Source: Acarospora socialis (taxonomy: Eukaryota; Ascomycota; Lecanoromycetes; Acarosporales; Acarosporaceae). From it: a stretch of 64,000 nucleotides of DNA. Each line of letters opens with the position of its first letter. The first letter of the stretch is position 1. The stretch covers positions 2,604,001 to 2,668,000 of the forward strand of contig JAMYGW020000002.1 of NCBI GenBank assembly GCA_025617375.2, written 5' to 3'. Positions 51,144 to 60,889 of the stretch are shown in pieces. The translations under genes and the position numbers were made by a program. The notes beneath the pieces were generated by a model. It saw nothing but the letters and a program-made list of their open reading frames with translations. It did no database searches and was not told the origin of the DNA.

Positions 51144-52247
51144 ATGGAAGTGCCCAAACTCCTCCACATAACCCTCATCGGCGCCGGCACCATCGGCCTC
51201 TCCTTCGCCGCCCTGCACCTCTCCACATCAACCTCGTCGCGGCCCATCCAAATCACCATCCACGACACACGGCCCAACCTCCTTGACTACATCTGCGCCA
51301 CCCTCCCCTCCTACCTGCCCCAGCATGTCGGCGCCGCACATTTCCTCTACGCCCACCACGGAGATCCCATACGAACGCGGACCGTCGTCGACCGCCTGTT
51401 CGCCACCAACGTCTTGCGAATAGCGCCCGATCTTGGCGACGCCGTGTACGACGCCGAAATCGTGCAGGAGCAGGGCCCGGAGAACCTCGAGTTCAAGGCC
51501 AACATCTGGAAGGAGGTGGAGAAATTTGCGCCGCCCAAGGCGCTGTTCTGGAGCTCGACGTCGGGAATCCCGGCAGCGCTGCAGTCTAGGGACATGAAAG
51601 ACCCGGGGCGGTTGGTGGTGGTGCATCCGTACAATCCGCCGCATGTCATGCCACTGCTGGAGGTGGTTCCGTCACCTGTGACGAGAGCGGAGGTGGTGGA
51701 GAGGACGGTCGAGTTTTGGAGGGGTATAAGGAGGGAGCCGGTGGTGCTAAGGAAGGAATGTACGGGTTTCGTGGCGAATAGACTGGCGTTTGCGCTGTTG
51801 AGGGAGGCGATTCATCTTGTGAATGAGGGCGTGGCGTCTGTGGAGGACATCGATACGGTCGTGCAGGCAAGTATGGGACCGAGGTGGGCGGTTGCGGGAC
51901 CTTTCAAGAGTTATCACGCTGGAGGCGGGGAGGGTGGGCTGAAGTCGTTTTTCAAGAACATTGGGGGGACGGTGCAGAGCTGCTGGGACGATGCCGGTAA
52001 GGTCAACGTAGGCGAAGGGTGGGAGGAAGAGGTCTTCAAGCAGACACAAGAGGCTTATGGTGTTGTTGATGTTGGCGAAAGAGATAGGGTTACTATGAGG
52101 GTGTTGGAGGCCGTTAGCGAAGCTAAAGTCATACAACAAGGACGGGAAACGGATCCGGCAGTACCTATTGGAACAGCTCAAAACCCCTCCTCTGGACCAA
52201 TGGAGATAGAACGTTCTAGCTTCTCTTCAGCTTCACAGCATCCTTGA
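51144..52247 (+). CDS. 3-hydroxyacyl-CoA dehydrogenase family (NAD-dependent)
   Basis: Single exon, 367 residues. The Rossmann motif ITLIGAGTIGLSFAALHL lies at the N-terminus and SSTSGIPAALQSRDMKDPGR in the mid domain. The catalytic His region is VVVHPYNPPHVMPLLEVVPS, followed by GFVANRLAFALLREAIHLV of the C-terminal helical domain. The layout matches the short monofunctional 3HCDH/L-gulonate-3-dehydrogenase (lambda-crystallin) group rather than the multifunctional beta-oxidation protein. Fungal members act on carnitine-like, gulonate or hydroxyacyl-CoA substrates, so the exact substrate stays open. It has no PTS1 at the C-terminus (ASQHP). Its divergent partner is the peroxisomal CoA ligase. 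Confidence 0.92.
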   Translation: MEVPKLLHITLIGAGTIGLSFAALHLSTSTSSRPIQITIHDTRPNLLDYICATLPSYLPQHVGAAHFLYAHHGDPIRTRTVVDRLFATNVLRIAPDLGDAVYDAEIVQEQGPENLEFKANIWKEVEKFAPPKALFWSSTSGIPAALQSRDMKDPGRLVVVHPYNPPHVMPLLEVVPSPVTRAEVVERTVEFWRGIRREPVVLRKECTGFVANRLAFALLREAIHLVNEGVASVEDIDTVVQASMGPRWAVAGPFKSYHAGGGEGGLKSFFKNIGGTVQSCWDDAGKVNVGEGWEEEVFKQTQEAYGVVDVGERDRVTMRVLEAVSEAKVIQQGRETDPAVPIGTAQNPSSGPMEIERSSFSSASQHP

Positions 52248-52804
52248 GCTCTGATACAATCGACCGTGAACGTGTATTATCGTTTTTACCCTTCACAGCT
52301 ATAAGAGCTCAGAAGCGCGTTGAACAACCTCAATGGTCAAAGGGCCATGTACAGGAAGAAAGGCACGGGAAACACTCGGAGCCGTTACCGGCCATGAAGT
52401 CTCTGAAGGGAGGAATCGAGGCAATAGAACGTCCAACCTGAGACTATGGAACGTGTGAGAAGTATGAAGGGTCTGTATAATGACAGGGACTGTTCTCATA
52501 GAGCGTCTTGGAACGACAAAGACATGCTTCCATGGAGGGGAATACGATAATTCCACTACAATCAGGGTAAAGCAGGCAGCGAGAGGTATAGATTTGTTGT
52601 AGGATTCAATTGACATGGTGTTAGAATAGAGGTGGTAGGTAGAGTACGAATGCGTCTAAGTATCTATTTTAAAACAAGCTTATAGGTATCATAGAAAAGG
52701 TTCAGCACTCCATCTTGACCATTCAACCAAAGCTGCCAAGTTATCTAAGAGCAGATCCACGCGAAGTGTCTGCGATTTCGCACGTGGTATGCCTGACGGA
52801 GTGG
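52248..52804. other. convergent intergenic, 557 bp
   Basis: Two 3' UTRs meet here. I see no repeats, RNA genes or credible frames. Confidence 0.5.
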
Positions 52805-54832
52805 TTATAAACTCGGTGAAGTGCCTGCTTCAACACACAGAATATCCAGCTCTGACCACATCCCATCCCACATCTCTTTGGCGACAGCTTGATAGAATGG
52901 CTGCAAAGCCGTCGTGGCCAGATTATATGATCCGTAGTCGTCCCGTGGGATATCATCCAAGGTCTTGAATAGGGACTGGTGGCCAATTCGCGTCGAAGTG
53001 CCAGGGAAGCACAGCATGTTTGTTTGAGGATCGTCATGAAATGTTAGGTACACTATTTCCGAGACGGCCGAGGTATTGCCATAGCCAGAGTATATAAGAA
53101 GAGAAACTCCCGGGACGATGTGCATCCGCCCATGCATGTCCAGAATCATTCGACAGCTCCAGGTGCCTACCCCTCGGTGCCGTTTGTAGGGCTCGTACTG
53201 GTAAGCATGCTCGAACGTCCGGCACCTCAGCTGTATCCATCTCTTGAAAAGGTAATCTGGTACGTCCCAAAAAGCCGACGCGTTTCGAAGGAGCAAAAAG
53301 TCTTCAGAAGTAGCTGTCCCTTTCCGGATCCTCTTCGTTAGCTCAAAGGCTTTTGGCAGTCTCATATTATCCACCTCTCTGACGAACCACTTTGGCAACG
53401 AGATTGTATCAGGCCGCTGAACGAGTCTATTGGTGGGTTCGGAGGCGGCCCACAACGGTGTTTCAGGGCTTGATGCCCAGCAAAGTACAACTTCGAGTTC
53501 GGTAAAGGAATCTCTGAAGCAGCTGACCCGCTGATCGGTCCATCTGACGACTGTGTTGGTGTTATGACTGTTGTTGAACCAGCGCAGGTGGGGTACCCAG
53601 ACCCAGGCGATGATCCGTACAACAGCAAGAACACCTTGGAGGCCTAACCATAGACTTGATCCTTTGGGGGAGGTTGTTCGCAACTCAAGGTATTGACAGA
53701 CGTAGGCTATGGCTACTAATGCTGCAGAAGCAAAGCTGGCTGCGCGCACGATCCACATGTGTCTTTTACCAACCGCCTTACAATCGAAAATGTAGAAATG
53801 ATCATCTTTGACAAAAAAGGCTAAAGAATTCCTGCGCGAAAGTGATCCACCTGGGCTAGCAGCGGACAAGGCAGTTGCAACATGAAGACCGTCCTTCCAA
53901 TCGGTGCGGAACCAGTCAGATGGTCTGAACGGTAACTGCTCGATGATGTACACCAGACACCATGGAAGGCCTCCTAAGGTCACAGATGCAGTCAGGCCCA
54001 CACTGGCAACTAATCTCGACCAGGTCCATCCAGAGGTGAAGAGAAGAACAGCAAAGCTCGGGACACTCGTTGCGACTGCCAAACCAATGCCACTGAGTCC
54101 GAGTGTCATTCCTGCGCTGCCCATGCTCTTATCTAACTGGCACATCGCGATGCCATAGAACGGGCTGTGAGCTCGCCTATCTCTTACTGCTCGAACTCCA
54201 TCCCCAGCTGTCAAAGGCATACTCTCTTTGCTATGCGTGATACTCTTCACAATCTTCCACCTTACGGAGTTCGCCGAAACTATACGCTCGAGATACTGGA
54301 CTTCTATAGCTTTTTCATCCGACGATGCATGGTCACTTCCAACCCCGAAATACGATCGCAGTGCGGTTGTCGAGAAGGCTGTGCGTTTGCAAATTTCCGC
54401 CCCTAGGCTTAACTTAAGCAATGCCCGAACATATCCAAGCAATCCCAGCAGCGAGAAGGGAGCCATGATTGCGGGTAAAAACCCCTGAGTGTAATCAATC
54501 GCATATCGTTCCACCGAGTCTGTGGCAAAGAGGCCGACCATGGCGACCAATTCTTGCACCCCGTCCGCAAGGACATGAAAGTCTGTGCTCCCACTTGTCG
54601 GTGCTGTTTCTGACGAGGATCGGCTTTGCAAAGGTCTTGCTGATACCGAGGGTATGCAGTACCAAAGTACGCCATAGAGAAGTGCGCGCAATCTGAGAAC
54701 AGAGCAGAAATGCCACGCCTGACGATATATCTTTATCTTCAAAGGACGGGACATGTTAGAAAGAGAGAAGGCTGGGCAAACATAGACGATCGAAGACAGT
54801 AGAGAATAGGAAGTCATGAGGAGGGTGGACAC
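52805..54832 (-). CDS. polytopic membrane protein of unknown function
   Basis: Single exon, 675 residues from the ATG at 54832; an in-frame ATG at 54754 (MSRPLKIKIYRQ) is an alternative start. I do not recognise a named family. Hydrophobic helices are visible at about 10-30, 110-140 (FLPAIMAPFSLLGLLGYVRA), 240-300 (LGLSGIGLAVATSVPSFAVL and the next segment) and 360-430 (two or three helices). The C-terminal third is soluble, Trp-rich and ordered (SLPKWFVREVDNM, FWDVPDYLFKRWIQLRCRTF). This layout, several helices then a cytoplasmic Trp-rich domain, occurs in lineage-restricted ascomycete proteins. It is transcribed divergently from a kelch/TM gene with 484 bp between start codons, a pairing that may be functional. 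Confidence 0.8.
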   Translation of the reverse strand: MSTLLMTSYSLLSSIVYVCPAFSLSNMSRPLKIKIYRQAWHFCSVLRLRALLYGVLWYCIPSVSARPLQSRSSSETAPTSGSTDFHVLADGVQELVAMVGLFATDSVERYAIDYTQGFLPAIMAPFSLLGLLGYVRALLKLSLGAEICKRTAFSTTALRSYFGVGSDHASSDEKAIEVQYLERIVSANSVRWKIVKSITHSKESMPLTAGDGVRAVRDRRAHSPFYGIAMCQLDKSMGSAGMTLGLSGIGLAVATSVPSFAVLLFTSGWTWSRLVASVGLTASVTLGGLPWCLVYIIEQLPFRPSDWFRTDWKDGLHVATALSAASPGGSLSRRNSLAFFVKDDHFYIFDCKAVGKRHMWIVRAASFASAALVAIAYVCQYLELRTTSPKGSSLWLGLQGVLAVVRIIAWVWVPHLRWFNNSHNTNTVVRWTDQRVSCFRDSFTELEVVLCWASSPETPLWAASEPTNRLVQRPDTISLPKWFVREVDNMRLPKAFELTKRIRKGTATSEDFLLLRNASAFWDVPDYLFKRWIQLRCRTFEHAYQYEPYKRHRGVGTWSCRMILDMHGRMHIVPGVSLLIYSGYGNTSAVSEIVYLTFHDDPQTNMLCFPGTSTRIGHQSLFKTLDDIPRDDYGSYNLATTALQPFYQAVAKEMWDGMWSELDILCVEAGTSPSL

Positions 54833-55316
54833 GAATCCAAATCAGTGCGTCTGGCAGCCCCAAACCGATGCGCAGCGGCCGAAGCACTTGAGAGTAGGTT
54901 AGAAACATAACACAGGAGTGCGTGGAGCACATGATGCTTCAAGTTGAGTCTCAGAGTCACAGTGTGACGACAATCCAATGGGTAGGGTTTTTTTGATACC
55001 AGTTGAACAACATAGCCCAATAGAGTTGCCCTTTTCTAGGCGCCTCGTCTGCATTGTGGCCGTCAAAAGGAGGGCCCGGCTGCCGAAAACAGTCCAGCCT
55101 CTCAAAGATGCCACCTATGAACATCTGAGCTACGCGGCTCCCTCCTGGAAGATCATCAGCTCTGAGGAAGTCAGTCGCGATGAAGGTTGCGATATATATT
55201 TTGACGGCTTCACTGCAACACTGGTTGTTGGCTTTTGGTGGATATCTCATATTTCGTACCATCAAGAGTACTACTCAATCTCTCATCCTGCTCTACACTC
55301 ATTCAATAAAGTCACC
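54833..55316. promoter_or_regulatory. divergent intergenic between membrane-protein and kelch genes
   Basis: This is 484 bp shared upstream region of two divergent genes. It contains a TATATATT-like element at 55193-55200, about 120 bp before the kelch ATG. No strong factor site is seen. Confidence 0.5.
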
Positions 55317-57234
55317 ATGTGCTCCTCGATTGCTGGATTGTTAGCTGTGCTGGTCAGCCTCGCCATAGGCAGTGAAGCCCAGCAACTGAATCCAGTCGCG
55401 AACATGTGCGTGCGCTTAGATCATCAAGGTAACTCATGCCCTCAGTCAACGTCTAGATCCAGGGCTGACAGTGAGAAGCGACCGTTAAGAACGGAATACT
55501 GTACGTTGACGGCGGCATAGAAACGTTCATCAACATGGTCAATAATAATAGCTCTAACCATAAGGGAGACATAACAGTTGGCTACAGTAAGTCAGTCAGC
55601 TTACATAATCGTTAGCGGACGAGCTTGTGCTGAAAGTTCCAATCTGCTCTTTTAGATGAGTATCTGATCGCCATCAACCTGACCACTTCATGGGACGTTT
55701 CCAATGGAATTGAACGGATAGTAAATAAAACAGCAAGTCCGATATCAGGCACGCCGCCACTCCTAGTGCGTGGTGCCCTCTATCAAGGTACTGTCAATGA
55801 CAGCAATATCTATCTCTATGGAGGGACTACCTCATGGGTAAATATGAGCTTCCCCGGGTTCCAGTTCCCGACGCCTTCCACCTACTCCCTATGGTCCTAC
55901 AACACCCGTTCCAACGCTTGGGGTCAATATGACATCAGCTCCGCCAGTCCCTATCGACCGAACAGCGGAGCGTACGCCGAGGCGCCAGATCAAGGCCTGG
56001 CATTCTATTTCAACGGTCAAATCGATTCAGGAAGTTCGACGGGAACGCAGCGCCTGGGTGATTCCGTGAAGCCCTTTCTCACTGGAATGATGGTTATCGA
56101 CACGACGCAGCAGGCCGCACGAAACATCTCGACCGCTGCGGTAAGCGGTGATAAGCCGAGGACCCGAGGACGGATGCAGTATATTCCTAGTATCGGTGAG
56201 CGAGGTATCTTGGTTATGGTCGGAGGCAGTTACAAGGACCTCACGGAGCTTGACTCGGTGGAGATTGGCAACTTGGTAAGACCTATTGCCTCTGTACAGC
56301 AACGATAGACATTGATGAAGAATACCAGGTTCCAATGGATGAGATTGATATCTTTGACGTTGCCTCCCTGTACAACACAAGTACCCCAAATGGAACTTGG
56401 TACAAACAAAAGGCCAGCGGAACTGTCCCAAATGGGCGGGTGGATTCTTGCTTGGTCGTTGCGTCTGCACCTGATTCTTCGAGCCACAACATGTTGGTAA
56501 TCTCCATTGCCCTTGCTTCCAACTATGGACGTTGACTGCCTCCTTTCGCACAGCTATATGTATGGAGGTCGAGGTCCATCAAACCTTTACTACGATGACG
56601 TCTACGTGCTCTCCCTGCCCTCCTTCACATGGACCAAATTGTATTCGGGTAACAGCCCAAGATTTGGGCACACCTGCCATCTGGTCGGAAACCGTACCAT
56701 GATCACAGTCGGGGGTGCTTCAAATATAAACGCGATCTATGGTACCGGCCCGTGTGATTGGCTAGTTAAGGGCGTCAATTACTTGGACCTGTCGTGTATG
56801 AGTTGGAGCGGCGTATACGACGCGCAAGCTCCAGCGTATGAAGTGCCAAAGCAAATTATCTCAAGTATTGGCGGGTCGTAAGTATTGCTTTGGAAGCAGT
56901 TGGCGAAGGTGATGGCTTGCTGACCAGTTGTTGCAGCAAGGATGGAAACGCAACAATGCAAGAACCCTCTTCCGGTTACTCGCAAGCTGGACTTGCACAA
57001 CTGTTCGGCGTTCAGATAATGAGTCCCACCCCGCCGTCAAGCTCAACAACCAGTCAGGGTGTGATTGTCGGGGGCTGTATCGGCGGTATTGCAGTATTAC
57101 TGGTCTTGGTTGGCGCGGTGTGGCTGATTGAGCACCCCAAAAACAAACAGTCCGAGAACAAGCTGGAAGGCCCATTTGAGATGGCCGGCACTACCGCGCA
57201 TCGCCATGTCAGGACTGATGCTGATCATCAATGA
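55317..57234 (+). CDS. kelch-repeat membrane protein
   Basis: Exons are 55317-55428, 55476-55586, 55656-56275, 56329-56492, 56554-56877 and 56937-57234, giving 542 residues. A signal peptide (MCSSIAGLLAVLVSLAIGSE) is followed by kelch blades: TVKNGILYVDGGIETF, then NIYLYGGTTSWVN, GILVMVGGSYKDL, NI-YMYGGRGPSNLYYDDVYV and SPRFGHTCHLVGNRTMITVGG. A Ser/Thr linker and one transmembrane helix (GVIVGGCIGGIAVLLVLVGAVWLIE) lie near the end, with a short basic/charged cytoplasmic tail. The kelch propeller is therefore extracellular or lumenal. Two splice choices are not the first GT/AG seen: acceptor GTGAG before exon 2 and donor GTTGGT after exon 4. Both are required for frame and for blade motifs. 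The ligand is unknown. Confidence 0.85.
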
Positions 57235-57540
57235 AATAGTCAACCGGAGTGATAGAATCCTAATTAATTAGCCGTTAGATCTCTCAAACAGAATGAAACA
57301 TCAAGGGTAAAGACTTTGATATACCATGCGCCTTCATGAAAGACCCTGAGAAACAAAGGCCTGTAGAAAGACAGTAATGAGATGCCCCTATCGCTGACCT
57401 CACTGTCACGCATGTCACCGTCCGAGAACATCAGATATAAGTTACTGCCCTCTAACAGCCTAACCACCGATCCAACCAAGCTTTGTTGTGTGAAAGATCT
57501 TTCCAGGTCGTTTACCCAACAATCAATCCCGAACATCAAC

Positions 57541-57886
57541 CGGCAAATTTCTAAAATCACCCCCGGCTTGACAATTCCTTTCTCAATTCACCCCTAAATC
57601 AAGGACACTTCGCAATTCTCCCCCACCCATCGCCCCCTACCTATGACCTAGGCCCTTACACCTAAACTCATGCCCAAAGCCATGCCTAAAGTCGCATTAA
57701 CTCAAGTCAAAGAAAAGACTGTTGAGATGAGTTTAGCCATGACTTTGGGCATGAGCTTAGATGTAAAGGCCTAAATCATAGGTAGAGTAGGGGGAGACAG
57801 GTGGGGGAGAATTGTGAAAAGCCCTTGATATAGGAGTGAATTGAGAAAGGGATTCTCAGGCCGGGGGTGATTCTAGAAGTTTGCCG
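57541..57886. mobile_element. 346-bp fold-back/MITE-like DNA element with 9-bp TSD
   Basis: The left arm starts CGGCAAATTTCTAAAATCAC. The right end, read in reverse complement, starts CGGCAAACTTCTAGAATCAC. The match continues along almost the whole arm (about 165 bp each) at roughly 80 percent identity, leaving a short loop near 57705-57730. Flanks are AACATCAAC (57532-57540) and AATATCAAC (57887-57895), a 9-bp candidate target-site duplication with one mismatch. Nine-bp duplications with long inverted repeats point to a Mutator-like non-autonomous element, though the family is inferred. There is no coding capacity. Confidence 0.85.
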
Positions 57887-57956
57887 AATATCAACTGCCC
57901 CGGGCATGTAGTCAGTTTATGTACAAATCAGTACCTTAAAGCAAGCGAAGTAAATG

Positions 57957-58623
57957 CCTTTCTAGTTCCACCCCCCAAGTCATAATGCTTTTCACGTTTT
58001 CTCTCCCATTAAGCTACGTCCTCCCTATTTGCACCTAAAGTTCAGGTGCTGCCGCCTAGACTGATGCCAAGACTCATGCCCAAATCTGTACTTAAACTCG
58101 CATATTTGACTTTTAGAGACAACTTGACTGGAATTCAGAGGTAGTAGCTGTTGGGTCAGGCGTAAATCTAGATGTGAGTGTAGGAGTGAGTGTAGAAGTG
58201 AGTTTAGACATGGATGTAGGGGTAGATCTAGGGGTGGATTTTAGATATGGATTTAGGTGTGACTTTAGGTGTGAAGTTACAGTACTAGTCGGTTTAGTGT
58301 TTACCTGCCCTAAATTGTAGGCCAGCAAATAGATACACTCCACTCTCAATGAATTTCCACAGTTTAGATGTTAATAAAAGAGCACGTAGCATGAAATAGT
58401 TTGAGGTCAAGAAGATACAACTGAATCTATAAGATGTTCACTTTAGAGTATGACGTTTTGGCTAATTTGTTAAGATATATGTCGTTGATTTGAGATCGGT
58501 AAACACTAACCGACCATTACTGTAGGTGTGAATAGTCTAAATCACGGGTGCAAATGGGTCGCGGTAGATAGAGTGGGGAAGAAACGAGAAATCATCTGGT
58601 TGTAGGGGTGAAACTTGTCTGCC
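57957..58623. mobile_element. second, more diverged fold-back element
   Basis: The left part (CTAGTTCCACCC ... CTATTTGCACC, 57960-58035) matches the reverse complement of the right part (58535-58622, AGTTTCACCCC ... CATTTGCACCC) with gaps. Inside, phrases such as ACTCATGCCCAAA are shared with the neighbouring 346-bp element, so the two are related. Boundaries are approximate and no clear target duplication is seen. Confidence 0.55.
58155..58280. repeat. degenerate 12-bp tandem repeat inside second element
   Basis: Repeated GTGAGTGTAGGA/GTGAGTTTAGAC/GTGGATTTTAGA-like units run head to tail for about 120 bp. Read on the minus strand they resemble a Thr/Ser-rich frame, but that is a by-product of the repeat. 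Confidence 0.65.
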
Positions 58624-59193
58624 TTATGATTACCTCAGCAGGCAAAGCAGGCCCAGACTGCTCTAACAATCGTGTAACTGCTGTAGCAGAGGTGTTCTGA
58701 ACCACACCAGGTACAGTATGGGCAATGGCAGGGTAACGAGAATTGTTGTGAGGCTGTTATATGACCAGTATTTCAAGACCTGGTTTGCCCGCTAAGGTAG
58801 GTACAACGAAACAGATGTAGTACTGTGGTTCCAATAGACTAACGCTGTGCCCTTGCAGCAACAGCAGGGTCTAACAGGCAAAACACGTAAGAAGAAAGAT
58901 GGATGAGACACATCCGAAGTACTCTCGCAAGCTGCTCGCACCCCTTATGGTACACTATACAAATGGACTCGAGTAATGAGTACCAAGAATTCTCACAATC
59001 GCATGAACATCAACAGCACACCACCAGTATACCACCGCAAACCAAAAGTTTAGGGCTTTCACCGCGATTCTCGCCTCGACCCCGAAAACGCCCCGCTCCA
59101 AAGGCATCATGATTCGTGGGGAACGCCAATCGCTCGAAGTACGTGCAACGCTGTGAAGAGTGATAAAGACAAAGGAAAGTACGCTGTAGCTAG

Positions 59194-60889
59194 TTAGCGT
59201 GGTCCTAGTAAGCCTCCAACATCCTGGAGACTCTGGGCGGTGTGTTGTCGAGGTAACCCGAACACACGGGGCGGCCGTGTGCTTGTCGTACTCGGTCCCA
59301 CGGTTGCCCCGATTGTCGGAGGATGCTCGGGCGTTTGTAACTGACTTGATGTCGGCCTGCTGAAGTTACGGGTGGGGGATGATGGAGGATGCAGCACTTC
59401 CTCATGGGAAGACAACATGCCACCCATATCCTGCAGCAATGCTTTGCTGCCCGTTCCTACCAGTTGGTGTGTTGCTGAGTGACGAGATAACGGTGGGGAT
59501 GAAGTTGAGCCACTGGAGGCCGTTAAAGTGTTGGCGTGCAGGGTCCGACCAGCATAGCCGGTTTCAAGTAGCCCCCCAACGTCGAAAAATGACATCCGCC
59601 TCGACGTCATCATCGATACTTCACCGGGACTGTGCGCTCCTCCGTTGTCAATCTTCTCATCAGATATAGTCGTTGAGCCTGACGAAGGAAAGTGCCAATC
59701 GGAGTTCATGACACCCAGAGGGTTCCGTCTAATCTGACCGTTGGCTGGTACTGTCGCTGGCGCAGGCCTCGCCACATATGTTTTCTCTCGCAATTCCGGA
59801 TCCAATCGCATGCCCACATCGCCGGCCAGATCTGCATCACTGCCCCAGTGGTGGTGCGTAATCGTACCCCGGCGTGTGGACCCGCGTTCAATGGTATCAG
59901 TCGTGGACCCGAACTTGAAACGCTGGATTTTGATGCCCCGATCACGGACAAAAGAGCCAAGCACAAGAGCATTCGAGACCGCCGCGGCGGCTAGTATTTC
60001 AAAGGAGGCGAGGAGGGAACGGAACTGTTGGCTGCCACGGCGCTCGATGATAGCAGGCACGCGGTAAGTCGTTATGGCGACAAGGATGAGCGAAAGACCA
60101 AACAGTAGCACAAGGGATATTTTGCTACATTCCTGTCAGCAATGGAGCGTAAATAGTGTGGTGCCAAAGGGGCTGACCGTTTCATCGCCATCGACGACAC
60201 GATTACGACAGGGATCGGAAAGCCGACAAGAAGTAGATCGGTGATGACATCGCAAGTGCCCATGGTGATGAGTTGCGCGTAACCCTGGCGGCACTTAGGG
60301 CCAGGGTCGGGGACGACCTGCCAGTAGTGTGTAAAGGGCTGGCATTCAACAAGTGTAGCAATCACCACACCACAAAAGGTTATGACGAGGAAGTATCGGA
60401 TGAACTGTAAGCCAACTTCGTAGGACCGTCTCCAGAATTGACCGATTGAACGCTTGAGGAATTCCGATATGGTGAACTTGGCAACCCAGAGACTAGCGGA
60501 TCATCAGCGTCTCCATCATGCAGCAAGCCGAGACACCAAACTTACAATGCGGCGTACATGATCCTTGACGCTAACACCAATCTGCTCCCGATCTCTCGGT
60601 GGTGGATGTCCACTTCGGTCAAGCCTGTCGTGATCGCATTGTTCGTGCCCCAGAGGAGGATGACGTGCACCAAACCCATCCGCAACATGAGTGGGATGAT
60701 GCTCAACGCCATGATCTTGTCCTCGCGGAACAGCCGTTCTGTCCGAATATATCGCCCGCTAAGTCGAACCAGGATGATAGCCAAGGAGAAGCCGGTACAC
60801 CACCAACTCACCAGCAAGGTCGGATTGTCCTCGACATTGGTCGTCGCCGGTGGTGGTTCGGTCGAGTAGAGTCGGCGAACCAAGTCCAT
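59194..60889 (-). CDS. rhodopsin-domain integral membrane protein (PTH11/SAT5-like)
   Basis: Exons on the minus strand are 60889-60546, 60492-60178 and 60124-59194 (two 53-bp introns), giving 529 residues from the ATG at 60889 (MDLVRRLYSTEPPP). Membrane helices are visible: LVSWWCTGFSLAIILVRLSG, KIMALSIIPLMLRMGLVHVI, YAAF-LWVAKFTISEFL, FIRYFLVITFCGVVIATLV, CDVITDLLLVGFPIPVVIV, KISLVLLFGLSLILVAITTY and SFEILAAAAVSNALVLGSF, seven in all. Sequence features such as ECQPFTHYW and CDVITDLLLVGFPI are hallmarks of the fungal rhodopsin-domain family related to PTH11 receptors. No CFEM domain is present. The C-terminal 230 residues are Ser/Pro/Gly-rich with three repeats of DVGGLL/DMGGML type (FFDVGGLLE, LQDMGGMLS, LQDVGGLLG). 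The frame stays open upstream of the chosen ATG. Ligand unknown. Confidence 0.88.

Larger units (their letters stand above)
57235..59193. other. 2-kb gene-free region carrying two fold-back elements
   Basis: This contains the 57541-57886 and 57957-58623 inverted-repeat elements. The remaining DNA (57235-57540 and 58624-59193) shows no gene I can support. A short plus-strand frame at 58963-59112 has no features. Confidence 0.6.

Noticed and set aside
29802-52247. Idea of a secondary-metabolite cluster (peroxidase, SDR, CoA ligase, dehydrogenase, MFS)
   Set aside because: No PKS, NRPS, terpene or other core enzyme is present, and housekeeping genes (NSUN2-like, BFR1, RPB5) interrupt the group.
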